This document shows, piece by piece, positions 16,373 through 24,652 of a stretch of DNA of 64,000 nucleotides. Source of the stretch: Rhizobiales bacterium Ga0077537 (lineage in GTDB: Bacteria > Pseudomonadota > Alphaproteobacteria > Rhizobiales > Hyphomicrobiaceae); the NCBI GenBank assembly GCA_001464955.1, contig LNEM01000003.1, forward strand, positions 1 to 64,000, given 5' to 3'. Below the pieces are notes generated by a model. The model did not search any database and was not told the DNA's origin. It saw nothing but the letters and a program-made list of their open reading frames with translations. The number at the start of each line of letters is the position of its first letter. Position 1 is the stretch's first letter. The position numbers and the translations under genes are program-made.

Positions 16373-17821
16373 GTGAGCGGATCGGGGGGCGGGCGTCGTT
16401 GGGCTGGTCGGCTCGCGCTCGGAGGAGCGGCGATCGGGCTGACGGTTCTCGTCTTTCAGCACGCGGTCCTCGCCTATCTGGCTACCGTGAATCCGGCGCT
16501 CGCGTTACGTTTCGACGGGGGACATCCGCAGGCCTTGCTGCGGCTGGCCGAGCGGACCGTGGTGGACGCGGAAGATGTCCTCCGCGTCGCAGCCGACACC
16601 GCCGCAGTCCAGGCGAGCCTGCCGAGCCTCGTTCGGATGTCGTTGTTCGCTGCGCCGGTCGAGCTGCTCGCGATGCAGGAGGTGGGGCGTCCGCCACTCG
16701 CAGACGGTGCCCCGGGGCGGCGGGACGCCTCGGCCGATCTTCTCGAGGATCTTGCCGAGGCGCGGCGGAAGGTCGACGGGGCAATCCGGCGCGATCCGCT
16801 GAACCAGCGAGCCCTGACGCTTCGGGGGCGCATCGAGGAACTGCTGGCGGCCGATCCCGCAGTGGGGCTCGAGCAGGCCCATCCGTTCTATGCGCTCGCA
16901 GAGCGGCTCTCGCCTCGCGCCAGTCTTGCGATCTATCGCCTGCTCGTTCGCGACGTCGAGCGCAAGGACTACACCAGCGCCATCCGTCGTGCCGACACGC
17001 TCCTGCGGACCGTGAGCCAGGCGACGGCGTTCGTGGTCCCGGTTCTGGCGCGTCTCGCGGAAGTGCCGGTCGCCGCCGGCGAGATTGCAAAGCTTCTGGC
17101 GAGCGCGCCGCCCTGGCGGGAGCGGTTCTTCGCCGACGTCGGGCGGCACGTGACGGACGGGAGGACACCGCTCATGCTGCTGCTCGCCCTCAAGGACGGG
17201 CCGACACCGCCGAAGCAGAGCGAGGTGCGATCCTTCGTCCACGTCCTCGCGTCGAGGCGCGACTACGATCTCGCGTACAGCACGTGGCTCCAGTTTCTCC
17301 CAGCCGATGATCTCGCCTCGATGGGGCTCCTCTTCAACGGCGGCTTCACGACCAAGGTGAGCGGCTTTCCGTTCGATTGGACGATCACGGCGGGGGCCGG
17401 AACGCTCGTCTCGTTCGCGCCAGTCGCCGGGGAGGCCGGCCAACAGGCCCTGCAGCTCGATTTCCAGGATGGTCGGGTCGACTTCGGAGGCGTATCGCAG
17501 ATCCTGATGCTGGCTCCGGGTCGGTATGGACTGGCCGGCCGTCATCGCGGCGAACTCGTCGGCAGGCGGGGGTTGCGGTGGCGGATGTCGTGCCTCGGCC
17601 GTCCGCAGGTGCTGCTGGCCGAGACGGGAATGCACATCGGACCCATTGCGACGTGGCGGCCGTTCGAACTCTCGTTCACGGTGCCCGAGGCCGGGTGTCC
17701 CCACCAGATCCTGCAACTGGTGCTCGATGCGCGGTCGGCGTCCGAGCGCATCGTGCGCGGCACGTTCTGGTACGACGATCTCGAGGTCCGGCGCATCGCG
17801 GCCCCGGTTCCGGAACGGTGA
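16373..17821 (+). CDS. Membrane-anchored protein of unknown function in the EPS cluster
   Basis: The 482-residue product starts at GTG 16373 and has one N-terminal hydrophobic segment (about 12-33), then a largely helical, leucine/alanine-rich middle (about 40-300) that looks like degenerate TPR-type repeats. A C-terminal region (about 318-475) is rich in beta strands and aromatic residues (FPFDWTITAGAG, WYDDLEVRRI) and resembles a carbohydrate-binding jelly-roll module. It is therefore probably an inner-membrane-anchored periplasmic protein that contacts the polymer. The assignment is by eye only. It is the last gene of the plus-strand cluster and converges on the lipoprotein gene 19 bases away. 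Confidence 0.6.
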   Translation: MSGSGGGRRWAGRLALGGAAIGLTVLVFQHAVLAYLATVNPALALRFDGGHPQALLRLAERTVVDAEDVLRVAADTAAVQASLPSLVRMSLFAAPVELLAMQEVGRPPLADGAPGRRDASADLLEDLAEARRKVDGAIRRDPLNQRALTLRGRIEELLAADPAVGLEQAHPFYALAERLSPRASLAIYRLLVRDVERKDYTSAIRRADTLLRTVSQATAFVVPVLARLAEVPVAAGEIAKLLASAPPWRERFFADVGRHVTDGRTPLMLLLALKDGPTPPKQSEVRSFVHVLASRRDYDLAYSTWLQFLPADDLASMGLLFNGGFTTKVSGFPFDWTITAGAGTLVSFAPVAGEAGQQALQLDFQDGRVDFGGVSQILMLAPGRYGLAGRHRGELVGRRGLRWRMSCLGRPQVLLAETGMHIGPIATWRPFELSFTVPEAGCPHQILQLVLDARSASERIVRGTFWYDDLEVRRIAAPVPER

Positions 17822-17840
17822 CGCGCCCAGGCGATGCAGT

Positions 17841-18338
17841 TCAGTTCGGCGGGGCCGCCGCGAGACTCGCCAGGACCTTGTCGGTCATCGTCTTGAGGGC
17901 CGCCGGGGGCACGCTGTCCCAGACATCGCCGCTTGCAGAGCCGGACGGGAAGCTTTCCTCGCCCGAAATCCGGTCGATGCGCTTGCCGGAGGCGTCGATC
18001 AGGTCCCAGACGAAGGTGAAGCGCGTGCTGGCGCGGCTGGTGTCGGCGACCACGACGCCACTCAGCGCCGTCGGCGCATCGATGGTCGGATCGACGATCA
18101 GTGCGACGTTCTGGTTGCTCGCCGCCTCGTTCATGGCCCGGACGATGCGTTCGCTCACTGCGGCAGGCGGACCCGCGATCGGGCGAAGGGCAACCATGCG
18201 GACCGGCTTGGTGGTGGGGCGCACCGTGGCCGTGGACTTGAGCCCGGTCGGCTCGCCCGTTTGCGGCAGCGTGTCCGCACAGCCTGCGACGGCTGCGGCC
18301 GCGACTACAGCAATCAGCCAGGAAACACAGCTAGCCAT
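17841..18338 (-). CDS. Lipoprotein of unknown function
   Basis: The 165-residue product has a lipobox in AAAAVAGC (Cys20). The mature part contains VSERIVRAMNEAA, an ALIVDPTIDAPTALSGVVV strand-like segment and FTFVWDLIDASGKRIDRISGEE. The latter resembles periplasmic proteins that assemble on the outer membrane, such as the LpoB/PEGA-like or curli-associated groups, without a clear match. It faces the EPS cluster tail to tail, and its role in export is unproven. The start is the ATG that gives the lipoprotein signal. Confidence 0.65.
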   Translation of the reverse strand: MASCVSWLIAVVAAAAVAGCADTLPQTGEPTGLKSTATVRPTTKPVRMVALRPIAGPPAAVSERIVRAMNEAASNQNVALIVDPTIDAPTALSGVVVADTSRASTRFTFVWDLIDASGKRIDRISGEESFPSGSASGDVWDSVPPAALKTMTDKVLASLAAAPPN

Positions 18339-18591
18339 TGGTCTTGCGATCCCCGAAAGATCGAACGCCTACACATCGATCCCCGGTCGTGACGTGAGCA
18401 GATTGCGCCACTGGCCCGGCTCGGCTTTGTGCACCCCCACACTGCCGTCGCTGTCATACTAGGGCTTTTGCGTCCAGAATGCACGCAACCATGCTGCGCA
18501 GAGGTCGGTGGCGCCAACTGTCGCGGGTTCACAGGGACCAGGAGACGGATCATAAGGGCTTCGGATTGATGCGCCGGCGGGGGACGAGCGG
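18339..18591. promoter_or_regulatory. Divergent intergenic region with a TTGCGT-N9-ACGCAA palindrome
   Basis: This 253-base stretch separates the lipoprotein gene (minus) from the BenE-like gene (plus). TTGCGT and ACGCAA around 18466-18486 form a 6-bp inverted repeat with a 9-base spacer, the geometry of a dimeric repressor or activator site. No regulator gene is adjacent, so the site is only a candidate. Confidence 0.3.
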
Positions 18592-19773
18592 ATGACTTCG
18601 ACGACGAGGACGGCCACGCTGGCACCCATCAGCGCCGCCATTGTCGCGGCGCTCGTCGGGATCGCGGGGGCGCTGGCCGTCGTGCTGGAGGCGGCCCGGG
18701 CGGTCGGGGCCACACCGGCGCAGACGACGTCCTGGGTGACGGCAATCTGCCTCGCCATGGGTTTGACGAGCGCATTTCTGTCGTTCCGGCATCGGATGCC
18801 GATCATCACGGCGTGGTCGACGCCGGGAGCCGCCGTCATCGCCGCGAGTGGCGGCGCGACCCCGATCGAGGCGGCGGTCGGCGCCTTTGTTCTCGCAGGA
18901 GGGCTCATCGTCGCGACGGGCCTGATCGCGCCCCTGGAGCGCGCGGTGGCGCGGATCCCCATCGCCGTCGCCGCGGGAATGCTGGCTGGCGTGCTGTTCC
19001 GGTTCGTGATCCAGATGGTCGAGGCGGCCACGACGGCGCCCCTGATGGTGCTGCCCCTCGTTCTGCTGTTCCTCGTCGTGCGGCCGTTCAATCCCGGGCT
19101 CTCGATGCTGGCCGTCATCGGGGCCGCGCTCGGCATCGCGACGTGGAACGGGTCGATGGCGGCGCTGCCGCGGCTGCAGGTTTCGGAACTCGTGTGGGTG
19201 GCGCCGCGGTTCGAGGTCGCGACCCTGATCGGGATCGGGGTCCCGCTCTATCTGGTCACCATGGCGTCGCAGAACCTGCCGGGAGCGGCAGTCCTGCGCG
19301 CGGCCGGGTACCCGCCGCCGCTGTCGTCGGCCCTCGTCGTCACGGGAGGCGCGTCGATGCTGATCGCGCCCCTTACCGGGCATACGGTCAACCTCGCGGC
19401 CATCACGGCGGCGATCTGCACGGGCCCCGACGCCCATCCCGATCCGGCGCGCAGGTGGCATGCCGGCATCGCCTACGGCATCGTCTACTGCCTCCTCGCC
19501 GTCGGAGGGGCCTCATTGGTCGCGCTCTTCGCGGCATTTCCGGACGCCCTCATCAAGACCATCGCTGGGTTGGGGCTCCTCGGGGCGCTGGCGGGCGCCC
19601 TCGGTGCGGCGGTGGGGGATGAGCGTAACCGTTTCGCGGCTGTGGCGGCCTTCGCGGTGACCGCTGCCGGGCTGTCGGCCGGCGGCATCGGGGCGGCGTT
19701 CTGGGGGCTCGTTGCCGGGCTCGCCGTGTCGGGGATCGACAGCTTCGCGCGCCGCATCGCCGCAAGGGAGTGA
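18592..19773 (+). CDS. BenE-family transporter (benzoate/H+ symporter-like)
   Basis: This 393-residue integral membrane protein has about eleven to twelve hydrophobic helices. It carries the BenE-family signatures AWSTPGAAVI (in the first third) and LAAITAAICTGPDAHPDP (about 265-282). Members are inner-membrane proton symporters of benzoate and related compounds. No aromatic-degradation gene is nearby, so the natural substrate is open. It appears monocistronic; the next gene starts about 100 bases downstream with its own ribosome-binding site. Confidence 0.88.
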   Translation: MTSTTRTATLAPISAAIVAALVGIAGALAVVLEAARAVGATPAQTTSWVTAICLAMGLTSAFLSFRHRMPIITAWSTPGAAVIAASGGATPIEAAVGAFVLAGGLIVATGLIAPLERAVARIPIAVAAGMLAGVLFRFVIQMVEAATTAPLMVLPLVLLFLVVRPFNPGLSMLAVIGAALGIATWNGSMAALPRLQVSELVWVAPRFEVATLIGIGVPLYLVTMASQNLPGAAVLRAAGYPPPLSSALVVTGGASMLIAPLTGHTVNLAAITAAICTGPDAHPDPARRWHAGIAYGIVYCLLAVGGASLVALFAAFPDALIKTIAGLGLLGALAGALGAAVGDERNRFAAVAAFAVTAAGLSAGGIGAAFWGLVAGLAVSGIDSFARRIAARE

Positions 19774-19872
19774 CCTCTGGGCAACAGTGTGCCCGCTCCC
19801 TCGTCCGGGGGCTGGCTCTGGGGGGAGGGGTTCCCTACAGTCCGGCGCGTCAGGACTTGGGAGGGACGGCGC

Positions 19873-21093
19873 GTGTCGCGTTTTTCGAAGCGTTTCGTTG
19901 CGGTCGTGTTCTTCCTGCTCGCGGTGTCCTTCATCGTGTCGACGGGTTCGATCGTCTCCGAGTTCTGGGGGCCGCATCTCGTGCCGATCCTGACGGCCAA
20001 CAGCTACCTGTTCGTCTTCTTTCCGACGCTCGGCATCGTCGCGATGGTGGCGTTCTACATTCCGGCCGTGATCTTCGCCGACCTCTATCTCAACCGCACC
20101 TCGTGGTTCCTGAAGACCCGGTTCGTCGTGGGGGGACTCATGGCCATCGGTGCCGCGCTGTTCTTTGCCGATGCGCTCGACAAGACGGATTTGCGCAGCA
20201 TCTGGGAGGTGTCACCGGCGGCGCTCGAGAACGATCGCGCCAGCCGGCCCGTCTGCGAGGCGGTCAAGGGGCGCGACCGGCCCGTCTGCGCGCAACCGAT
20301 CCTGCCGACGATGGAGTTCTTGCGGCAGGAGTCGCTCAAGCGTGTCCGGATCTCGCCCTTCATCCGTGATTGCCACCCCGACACCAAAGTCGAGGCCAAT
20401 CCGATCAACCAGGTGGAGCGCTATTGCTTTCCGGCCGGAGAGAAGCTCAAGGCGGCCGAGTGCTGTGTCGCCCAGCGCCTCTTTGCGCAGCGCGTCGGCG
20501 TGCTCGCCAAGGATCCGCTGACACAATCGCGCGCCGCCGAGATCGATCGGTATCTGCTGCCGTTCAAGAGCTTCTTCATCATCATGATGGTGCTCATCAG
20601 CGTGCTTCTGATCGCGTGGCCGCGCACCATCCGTGAACGCTACGGCCCCTGGCTGAAGCCGATGGAGCGCGGCATCCAGATCGGTGCCGTCGCGATGCTG
20701 TTCTGGCCGATCATGGACTACGCCTACCAGCAGACGCTCGACGTGCTTTACGGCCCGCGCGACAGCTTCCCGCTGCGGCTCAGCCTCGTGACGGTGCCGT
20801 GGGTGCTGTTGCTGACGTTCCACTTCAAGGATCGCATCAAGGACTATGCCCGGGTGGGCCAGACGCTGGGCGGTATCGCCTCCGTGATCGCGTTCTTCCG
20901 CTACCAGGACATCAGCGACTGGTCCTCGAAGCTGGTCGGACTGGGTGCGGCCGAAGCGCAGTTCGTTGTTCTCGTCGCCACCAGCGTCATCATTCTCATC
21001 CTCCTGTTCCGCTGGCTGCCACGATCGCTGGCCGGCGAGGAGCGCGAGAGCGTCGGGGGCGCCGCACCGCCGAGCGAGCGGCCGCAGACGTGA
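19873..21093 (+). CDS. Polytopic membrane protein with a cysteine-rich loop, unknown function
   Basis: The start is taken at GTG 19873 because GGGAGGGA lies at the right spacing; an open frame runs back to 19789. The 406-residue product has two or three N-terminal helices, then a hydrophilic segment (about 95-220). That segment holds seven cysteines in the contexts RPVCEAV, RPVCAQP, RDCHPD, RYCFPA, AECCVAQ. About five more helices follow (from about 235). The paired cysteines suggest a disulphide-bonded or metal-binding domain, presumably periplasmic. The tail after the last helix is acidic and short. I recognise no family. Confidence 0.65.
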   Translation: MSRFSKRFVAVVFFLLAVSFIVSTGSIVSEFWGPHLVPILTANSYLFVFFPTLGIVAMVAFYIPAVIFADLYLNRTSWFLKTRFVVGGLMAIGAALFFADALDKTDLRSIWEVSPAALENDRASRPVCEAVKGRDRPVCAQPILPTMEFLRQESLKRVRISPFIRDCHPDTKVEANPINQVERYCFPAGEKLKAAECCVAQRLFAQRVGVLAKDPLTQSRAAEIDRYLLPFKSFFIIMMVLISVLLIAWPRTIRERYGPWLKPMERGIQIGAVAMLFWPIMDYAYQQTLDVLYGPRDSFPLRLSLVTVPWVLLLTFHFKDRIKDYARVGQTLGGIASVIAFFRYQDISDWSSKLVGLGAAEAQFVVLVATSVIILILLFRWLPRSLAGEERESVGGAAPPSERPQT

Positions 21094-21163
21094 GTCGTTT
21101 CGCCTGCTCTTCGCCGCCGGCTGGTCGGCTCGGCAGCGCTCACGGGGTTGTGATACGGTGCGT

Positions 21164-21181
21164 CTTGTTTCAATGAACAAG
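21164..21181. promoter_or_regulatory. CTTGTT-N6-AACAAG palindrome upstream of a membrane-protein gene
   Basis: Perfect 6-bp arms (21164-21169 and 21176-21181) flank TCAATG, about 50 bases before the start at 21230. The size and position suit an operator close to the promoter. It is one of two symmetric elements in this 136-base intergenic region. No binding protein can be assigned. Confidence 0.35.
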
Positions 21182-21192
21182 ATTCAGTAAGG

Positions 21193-21224
21193 TGTCTCCA
21201 ACGAACCCACTGCCATCGGAGACA
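21193..21224 (+). promoter_or_regulatory. Leader hairpin that would mask the ribosome-binding site of the next gene
   Basis: TGTCTCC (21193-21199) is the exact complement of GGAGACA (21218-21224), with an 18-base loop between. The right arm contains the GGAG that sits eight bases before the ATG at 21230 and is the only good Shine-Dalgarno sequence. Folding would occlude it, giving a simple thermo- or ligand-sensitive switch. The pairing is directly visible; regulation is an inference. Confidence 0.4.
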
Positions 21225-21229
21225 TTCAC

Positions 21230-22063
21230 ATGGACCTCGCTGCCCCCACCCTGAAGCTGCCCGTCTGGCGCACCATCACCGCCGCGTGGGCAACCGTGCC
21301 AAAGAACATCGGCCTCTGGTTCCACCTCTACTGGCCCTGGATGGCGATCGTGACGCTCACGCTCGTCGCGTGGGGTCTCGGCGTCCTGGCCAACAGCGGT
21401 ACCGCCACCCCGTCGAACGTGCTCGTCGGCGGCGCAGGACTGGTTCCACTCCTCGTGCTCGCGATCGCGTTCCTGGTCGGCGTACCGGCCATCTTCGTCG
21501 GTTGGCACCGTGGCATCCACCGCGGCGAGCGGCCGGCGGGTCCGATCCAGATCGACAGCACCACCGGTTCCTACATCAGCTACTCGCTGCTGATCATCGT
21601 GGCGCTTGCGGTTTCGATCTCCGTCATGCTCCTCGTGCTGGCTTCGATAGCCGGCATCACGACCGGCCTCGGCGAGGGTCCGATGTCGCTCGACCGGCTG
21701 GCGGCACTACGCCACTTCCTGCCGCTGGCGATCCTCCCTTACTACTTCCTGCTCAGCCGGTTCAGCCTCGTGCTGCCCGCCGTGGCCGTCGGGCAGAAGA
21801 TGACGCTCGGCCAGTCGTTCAATCTGACCCGCGGCAACACCTGGCGTCTGACCGTCGGGGCCGGCCTCGTCTACTTCCCGGTGGTCGTGCTCTCGGGGCT
21901 GATGGAGATCCTGATGGTCGCGGCTCCCGACTCTACCGCTCTGCTCGCCGTCGGCGGCCTCATCGTGCTCATCTCCTCGGCCTTCTGCCTCCACGCGGCG
22001 CTCTCCTTCGGGACGCTCGCCCTGAAGCAACTGGCGCCGCAGGAAGTGGAAGCCACCGCCTGA
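21230..22063 (+). CDS. Integral membrane protein of unknown function
   Basis: This 277-residue protein is almost entirely hydrophobic, with about six helices: two pairs in the first 130 residues, then helices near 150-170, 185-200 and 225-265. A conserved-looking amphipathic start (PVWRTITAAWATVPKNIGLWF) precedes the first helix. This layout (RSL-type segment MTLGQSFNLTRGNTWRL before the last helices) is seen in uncharacterised alphaproteobacterial membrane proteins. No catalytic motif is visible. It is followed by a strong terminator and appears to be a single-gene unit with an unusual leader. Confidence 0.65.
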   Translation: MDLAAPTLKLPVWRTITAAWATVPKNIGLWFHLYWPWMAIVTLTLVAWGLGVLANSGTATPSNVLVGGAGLVPLLVLAIAFLVGVPAIFVGWHRGIHRGERPAGPIQIDSTTGSYISYSLLIIVALAVSISVMLLVLASIAGITTGLGEGPMSLDRLAALRHFLPLAILPYYFLLSRFSLVLPAVAVGQKMTLGQSFNLTRGNTWRLTVGAGLVYFPVVVLSGLMEILMVAAPDSTALLAVGGLIVLISSAFCLHAALSFGTLALKQLAPQEVEATA

Positions 22064-22086
22064 GACCACCACCGACGCTGAAGCTT

Positions 22087-22113
22087 GACCTCGCAGCCCC
22101 CGGCTGCGAGGTC
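22087..22113 (+). terminator. Strong intrinsic terminator
   Basis: GACCTCGCAGCC (22087-22098) and GGCTGCGAGGTC (22102-22113) form a perfect 12-bp stem with a three-base loop, 24 bases after the membrane-protein stop. Only a short TT follows, as is common in G+C-rich genomes. Confidence 0.75.
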
Positions 22114-22152
22114 TTGGTGCATCCAGAAGCTTGCAGTTGTGGAGGAACGACC

Positions 22153-22932
22153 ATGGATCTCGGCATCGCCGGACGCACGGCCATCGTGTGTGCTGCCTCT
22201 AAGGGACTGGGACGCGCGTGCGCCATGCAGTTGGCCAAGGAAGGCGTCAATGTCGTCATCACGGCCCGCACCCTCGCCGATCTCGAGGCGACGGCCAGCG
22301 ACATCCGCAAGGTTGCGAACGTCAAAGTCGAGATCGTCGCCTGCGATGTCACCACCGAGGAGGGACGCGCGCAGATCCTCAAGGCCTGCCCCAACCCTGA
22401 CATCCTGATCAACAACGCGGGCGGTCCGCCGCCGGGTGATTTCAAGGACTTCTCGCTCGACGACTGGCGCAAGGCCGTCGAGTGGAACATGATCACCCCG
22501 ATCGCGCTCATCAAGTCGACGGTCTACGGCATGATGGATCGCAAGTTCGGGCGCATCCTCAACATCACGAGCCAGTCGGTGAAGGCGCCGATCGCGTCGC
22601 TGGAGTTGTCGAACGGGGCGCGCGCGGGGCTCACGGGCGCGATCGCCGTGATGGCGCGCCGCGCGGTGCGGCACAACGTGACCATCAACAACATCCTGCC
22701 GGGACCGTTCGAGACCGACCGGCTCAAGTCCTCGACCAAGCGCATGGCGGAGCTGCAGGGCAAGTCGGTCGACGAGATCGCCGACAAGAGAAAGGCGGAG
22801 GTGCCGGCCGGCCGCTTCGGACAGCCGGACGAGTTCGGCGCCGCGGCAGCCTTCATGTGCTCGTCGCACGCCGGCTTCATCACCGGCCAGAATCTGCTGC
22901 TCGACGGTGGCATCTTCCCCGGCGCGCTGTAG
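22153..22932 (+). CDS. SDR-family oxidoreductase with altered active site
   Basis: This 259-residue protein has the length and fold of classical short-chain dehydrogenases: CAASKGLGRA in place of TGxxxGxG, NNAGGPPP, and a C-terminal GQNLLLDGG. The serine of the tetrad is in ITSQSVK. In the YxxxK position it has SNGAR, so both tyrosine and lysine are replaced (Ser and Arg). This matches the 3-oxoacyl-ACP-reductase-like SDR subgroup known to deviate from the tetrad and the NAD motif, rather than a sequencing fault. GGAGG precedes the ATG at 22153. The enzyme activity is uncertain; it may be a binding protein. Confidence 0.85.
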   Translation: MDLGIAGRTAIVCAASKGLGRACAMQLAKEGVNVVITARTLADLEATASDIRKVANVKVEIVACDVTTEEGRAQILKACPNPDILINNAGGPPPGDFKDFSLDDWRKAVEWNMITPIALIKSTVYGMMDRKFGRILNITSQSVKAPIASLELSNGARAGLTGAIAVMARRAVRHNVTINNILPGPFETDRLKSSTKRMAELQGKSVDEIADKRKAEVPAGRFGQPDEFGAAAAFMCSSHAGFITGQNLLLDGGIFPGAL

Positions 22933-22964
22933 CGCGGGCCTTCGGCTCAACCTGCTGCTTTCTC

Positions 22965-22998
22965 GAGGCCTGCCGTTCCAACAGGAGCGGCGGGCCTC
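22965..22998 (+). terminator. Terminator after the SDR gene
   Basis: GAGGCCTGCCG (22965-22975) pairs with CGGCGGGCCTC (22988-22998) over 11 positions with one mismatch, and CTGTCTTT follows. It lies 33 bases after the SDR stop. Confidence 0.6.
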
Positions 22999-23189
22999 CT
23001 GTCTTTAGGCCGTGTGGTTCGAGGTCGCGTCGAGCGGACACAGGTGGCTCGTGACGCAAAAGGTTGACGCCCCGTGCGGGAGGCGGCTAGTGGCGCCTTC
23101 GCCTGTCGGTCACCCTTCCGCGTGCGATCCAACGCGCGCTGGTCGTGGCGCCATTCGCCGATCATCCCGCCAATCCGGAGCCTCAGCCC

Positions 23190-24449
23190 ATGCCACGTCC
23201 CTGCGGGATCGACTTCGGCACGTCCAACTCGTCGGTCGGGGTGGCTCGCGACGACGCGGCCATGCTGCTCGCCCTGCAGGCCGGTGCGACATCGGTGCCG
23301 ACGGCTCTCTTCTTCAGCTTCGAGGACGACGTCACCGCCTTCGGGCGCGAAGCGATGGACCGATATCGCTCGGGGGAGACTGGCCGCCTGCTGCGCTCGA
23401 TCAAGACGCTTCTCGGGACATCGCTTTTCGATGAAATGACGATGGTCCGTTCGCGCCGCTATCATTTCTCGGAGATCGTCGCGAGCTTCCTCGCGTTTCT
23501 TCGATCGTCGGGGGAAGCTTCGACGGGCTCTCCCCTCGATGACGTCGTGCTTGGACGCCCGGTCTATTTCGTCGACGACGACGCAGCCGCCGACCGGACG
23601 GCGCAGGACCAGCTCGAAGCGGCTGCTCGCGCGGCCGGGTTTCAGTCGATCTCCTTCCAGCTCGAACCGATTGCCGCCGCCCTCGACTACGAGCAGACCG
23701 TCGCTGCCGAGGAGATCGCGCTCGCCGCCGACATCGGTGGCGGCACGTCGGATTTCTCGCTCGTGCGCGTCGGCCCGAAACTGAAGGGCAAGTCGGACCG
23801 GCGCGACGACGTTCTCGCCGCCAACGGCGTGCGCGTCGGCGGGACGGATTTCGATCGTCAGCTCAGCACGGCCACGCTGATGCCGTTCCTCGGCCGCAAC
23901 AGCCGGCTCAAGACAAAGGGCCTGGAGACGCCCTCCTGGTACTATTCGGACCTCGGCACCTGGCATCGCATCAACGTGCTCTATGACCGGAAGGTCATTA
24001 CGGAGATCCGGGGGCTGCTGCGCGAAGCCGCCGAACCCGAAAAGATCGAACGGCTGCTCAGTGTGCTCGAGCTGCGCAAGGGCCACGAGTTGCTGGGGCG
24101 GATCGAGCACGCCAAGATCGCACTCTCAGCCGAGACCGAGGCACACGTCGACCTCGCCGACGTGGTTGATGGGTTGCAGCTTCCCGTCGAGCGGGGCGAG
24201 TTCGAGACCGCGATCGCAACGGGACTGCAGCGGATCGAAGGCCGGGTCGGCGCACTCCTCGCCGACGCCGGACTGGCCGCCGGCGATGTCGGGACCGTGT
24301 TCATCACGGGCGGGTCGAGCGGTATCCCCGCCGTCCGGGCCGCGATCACACGGGGGCTTCCCGAGGCGCGGATCATCGCCGGCGATGCGTTCGGCAGCGT
24401 GGCCACGGGCCTCGCGCTGGAAGCGGTGCGCCGCTACGGCAGCCACTAG
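23190..24449 (+). CDS. Hsp70-like ATPase lacking a substrate-binding domain (YegD type)
   Basis: This 419-residue protein contains the actin/Hsp70 nucleotide-binding fold: phosphate-1 motif GIDFGTSNSSVG near residue 7, phosphate-2 motif ADIGGGTSDFSLV (about 188-200), and adenosine motif FITGGSSGIPAV near the C-terminus. It ends there, without the beta-sandwich and lid of DnaK, and matches the YegD group of putative chaperones. The ATG at 23190 directly precedes the conserved start; upstream codons of the open frame lack homology. It appears monocistronic. The J-domain protein at 15769-16311 is a conceivable partner, but this is only an inference. Confidence 0.85.
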   Translation: MPRPCGIDFGTSNSSVGVARDDAAMLLALQAGATSVPTALFFSFEDDVTAFGREAMDRYRSGETGRLLRSIKTLLGTSLFDEMTMVRSRRYHFSEIVASFLAFLRSSGEASTGSPLDDVVLGRPVYFVDDDAAADRTAQDQLEAAARAAGFQSISFQLEPIAAALDYEQTVAAEEIALAADIGGGTSDFSLVRVGPKLKGKSDRRDDVLAANGVRVGGTDFDRQLSTATLMPFLGRNSRLKTKGLETPSWYYSDLGTWHRINVLYDRKVITEIRGLLREAAEPEKIERLLSVLELRKGHELLGRIEHAKIALSAETEAHVDLADVVDGLQLPVERGEFETAIATGLQRIEGRVGALLADAGLAAGDVGTVFITGGSSGIPAVRAAITRGLPEARIIAGDAFGSVATGLALEAVRRYGSH

Positions 24450-24652
24450 CCGTTTCAGGCGCGACCGACGACCGCCGAGTTGCCGGAACTTGCCGGAAGC
24501 GCGGAGTGTTGCCGTCAGGCGCCGCGCGCGGGCCTTCAGTGGGGCGCGCTGTTCCCGCATAGTTCGAGCCGCCCTCAATCCGTCACCAATGACGACTGGA
24601 TTGGTGTGCCGCATTCCCGTGAGCCGCTCGTCTCAGCACAGGACCCGTTGCC

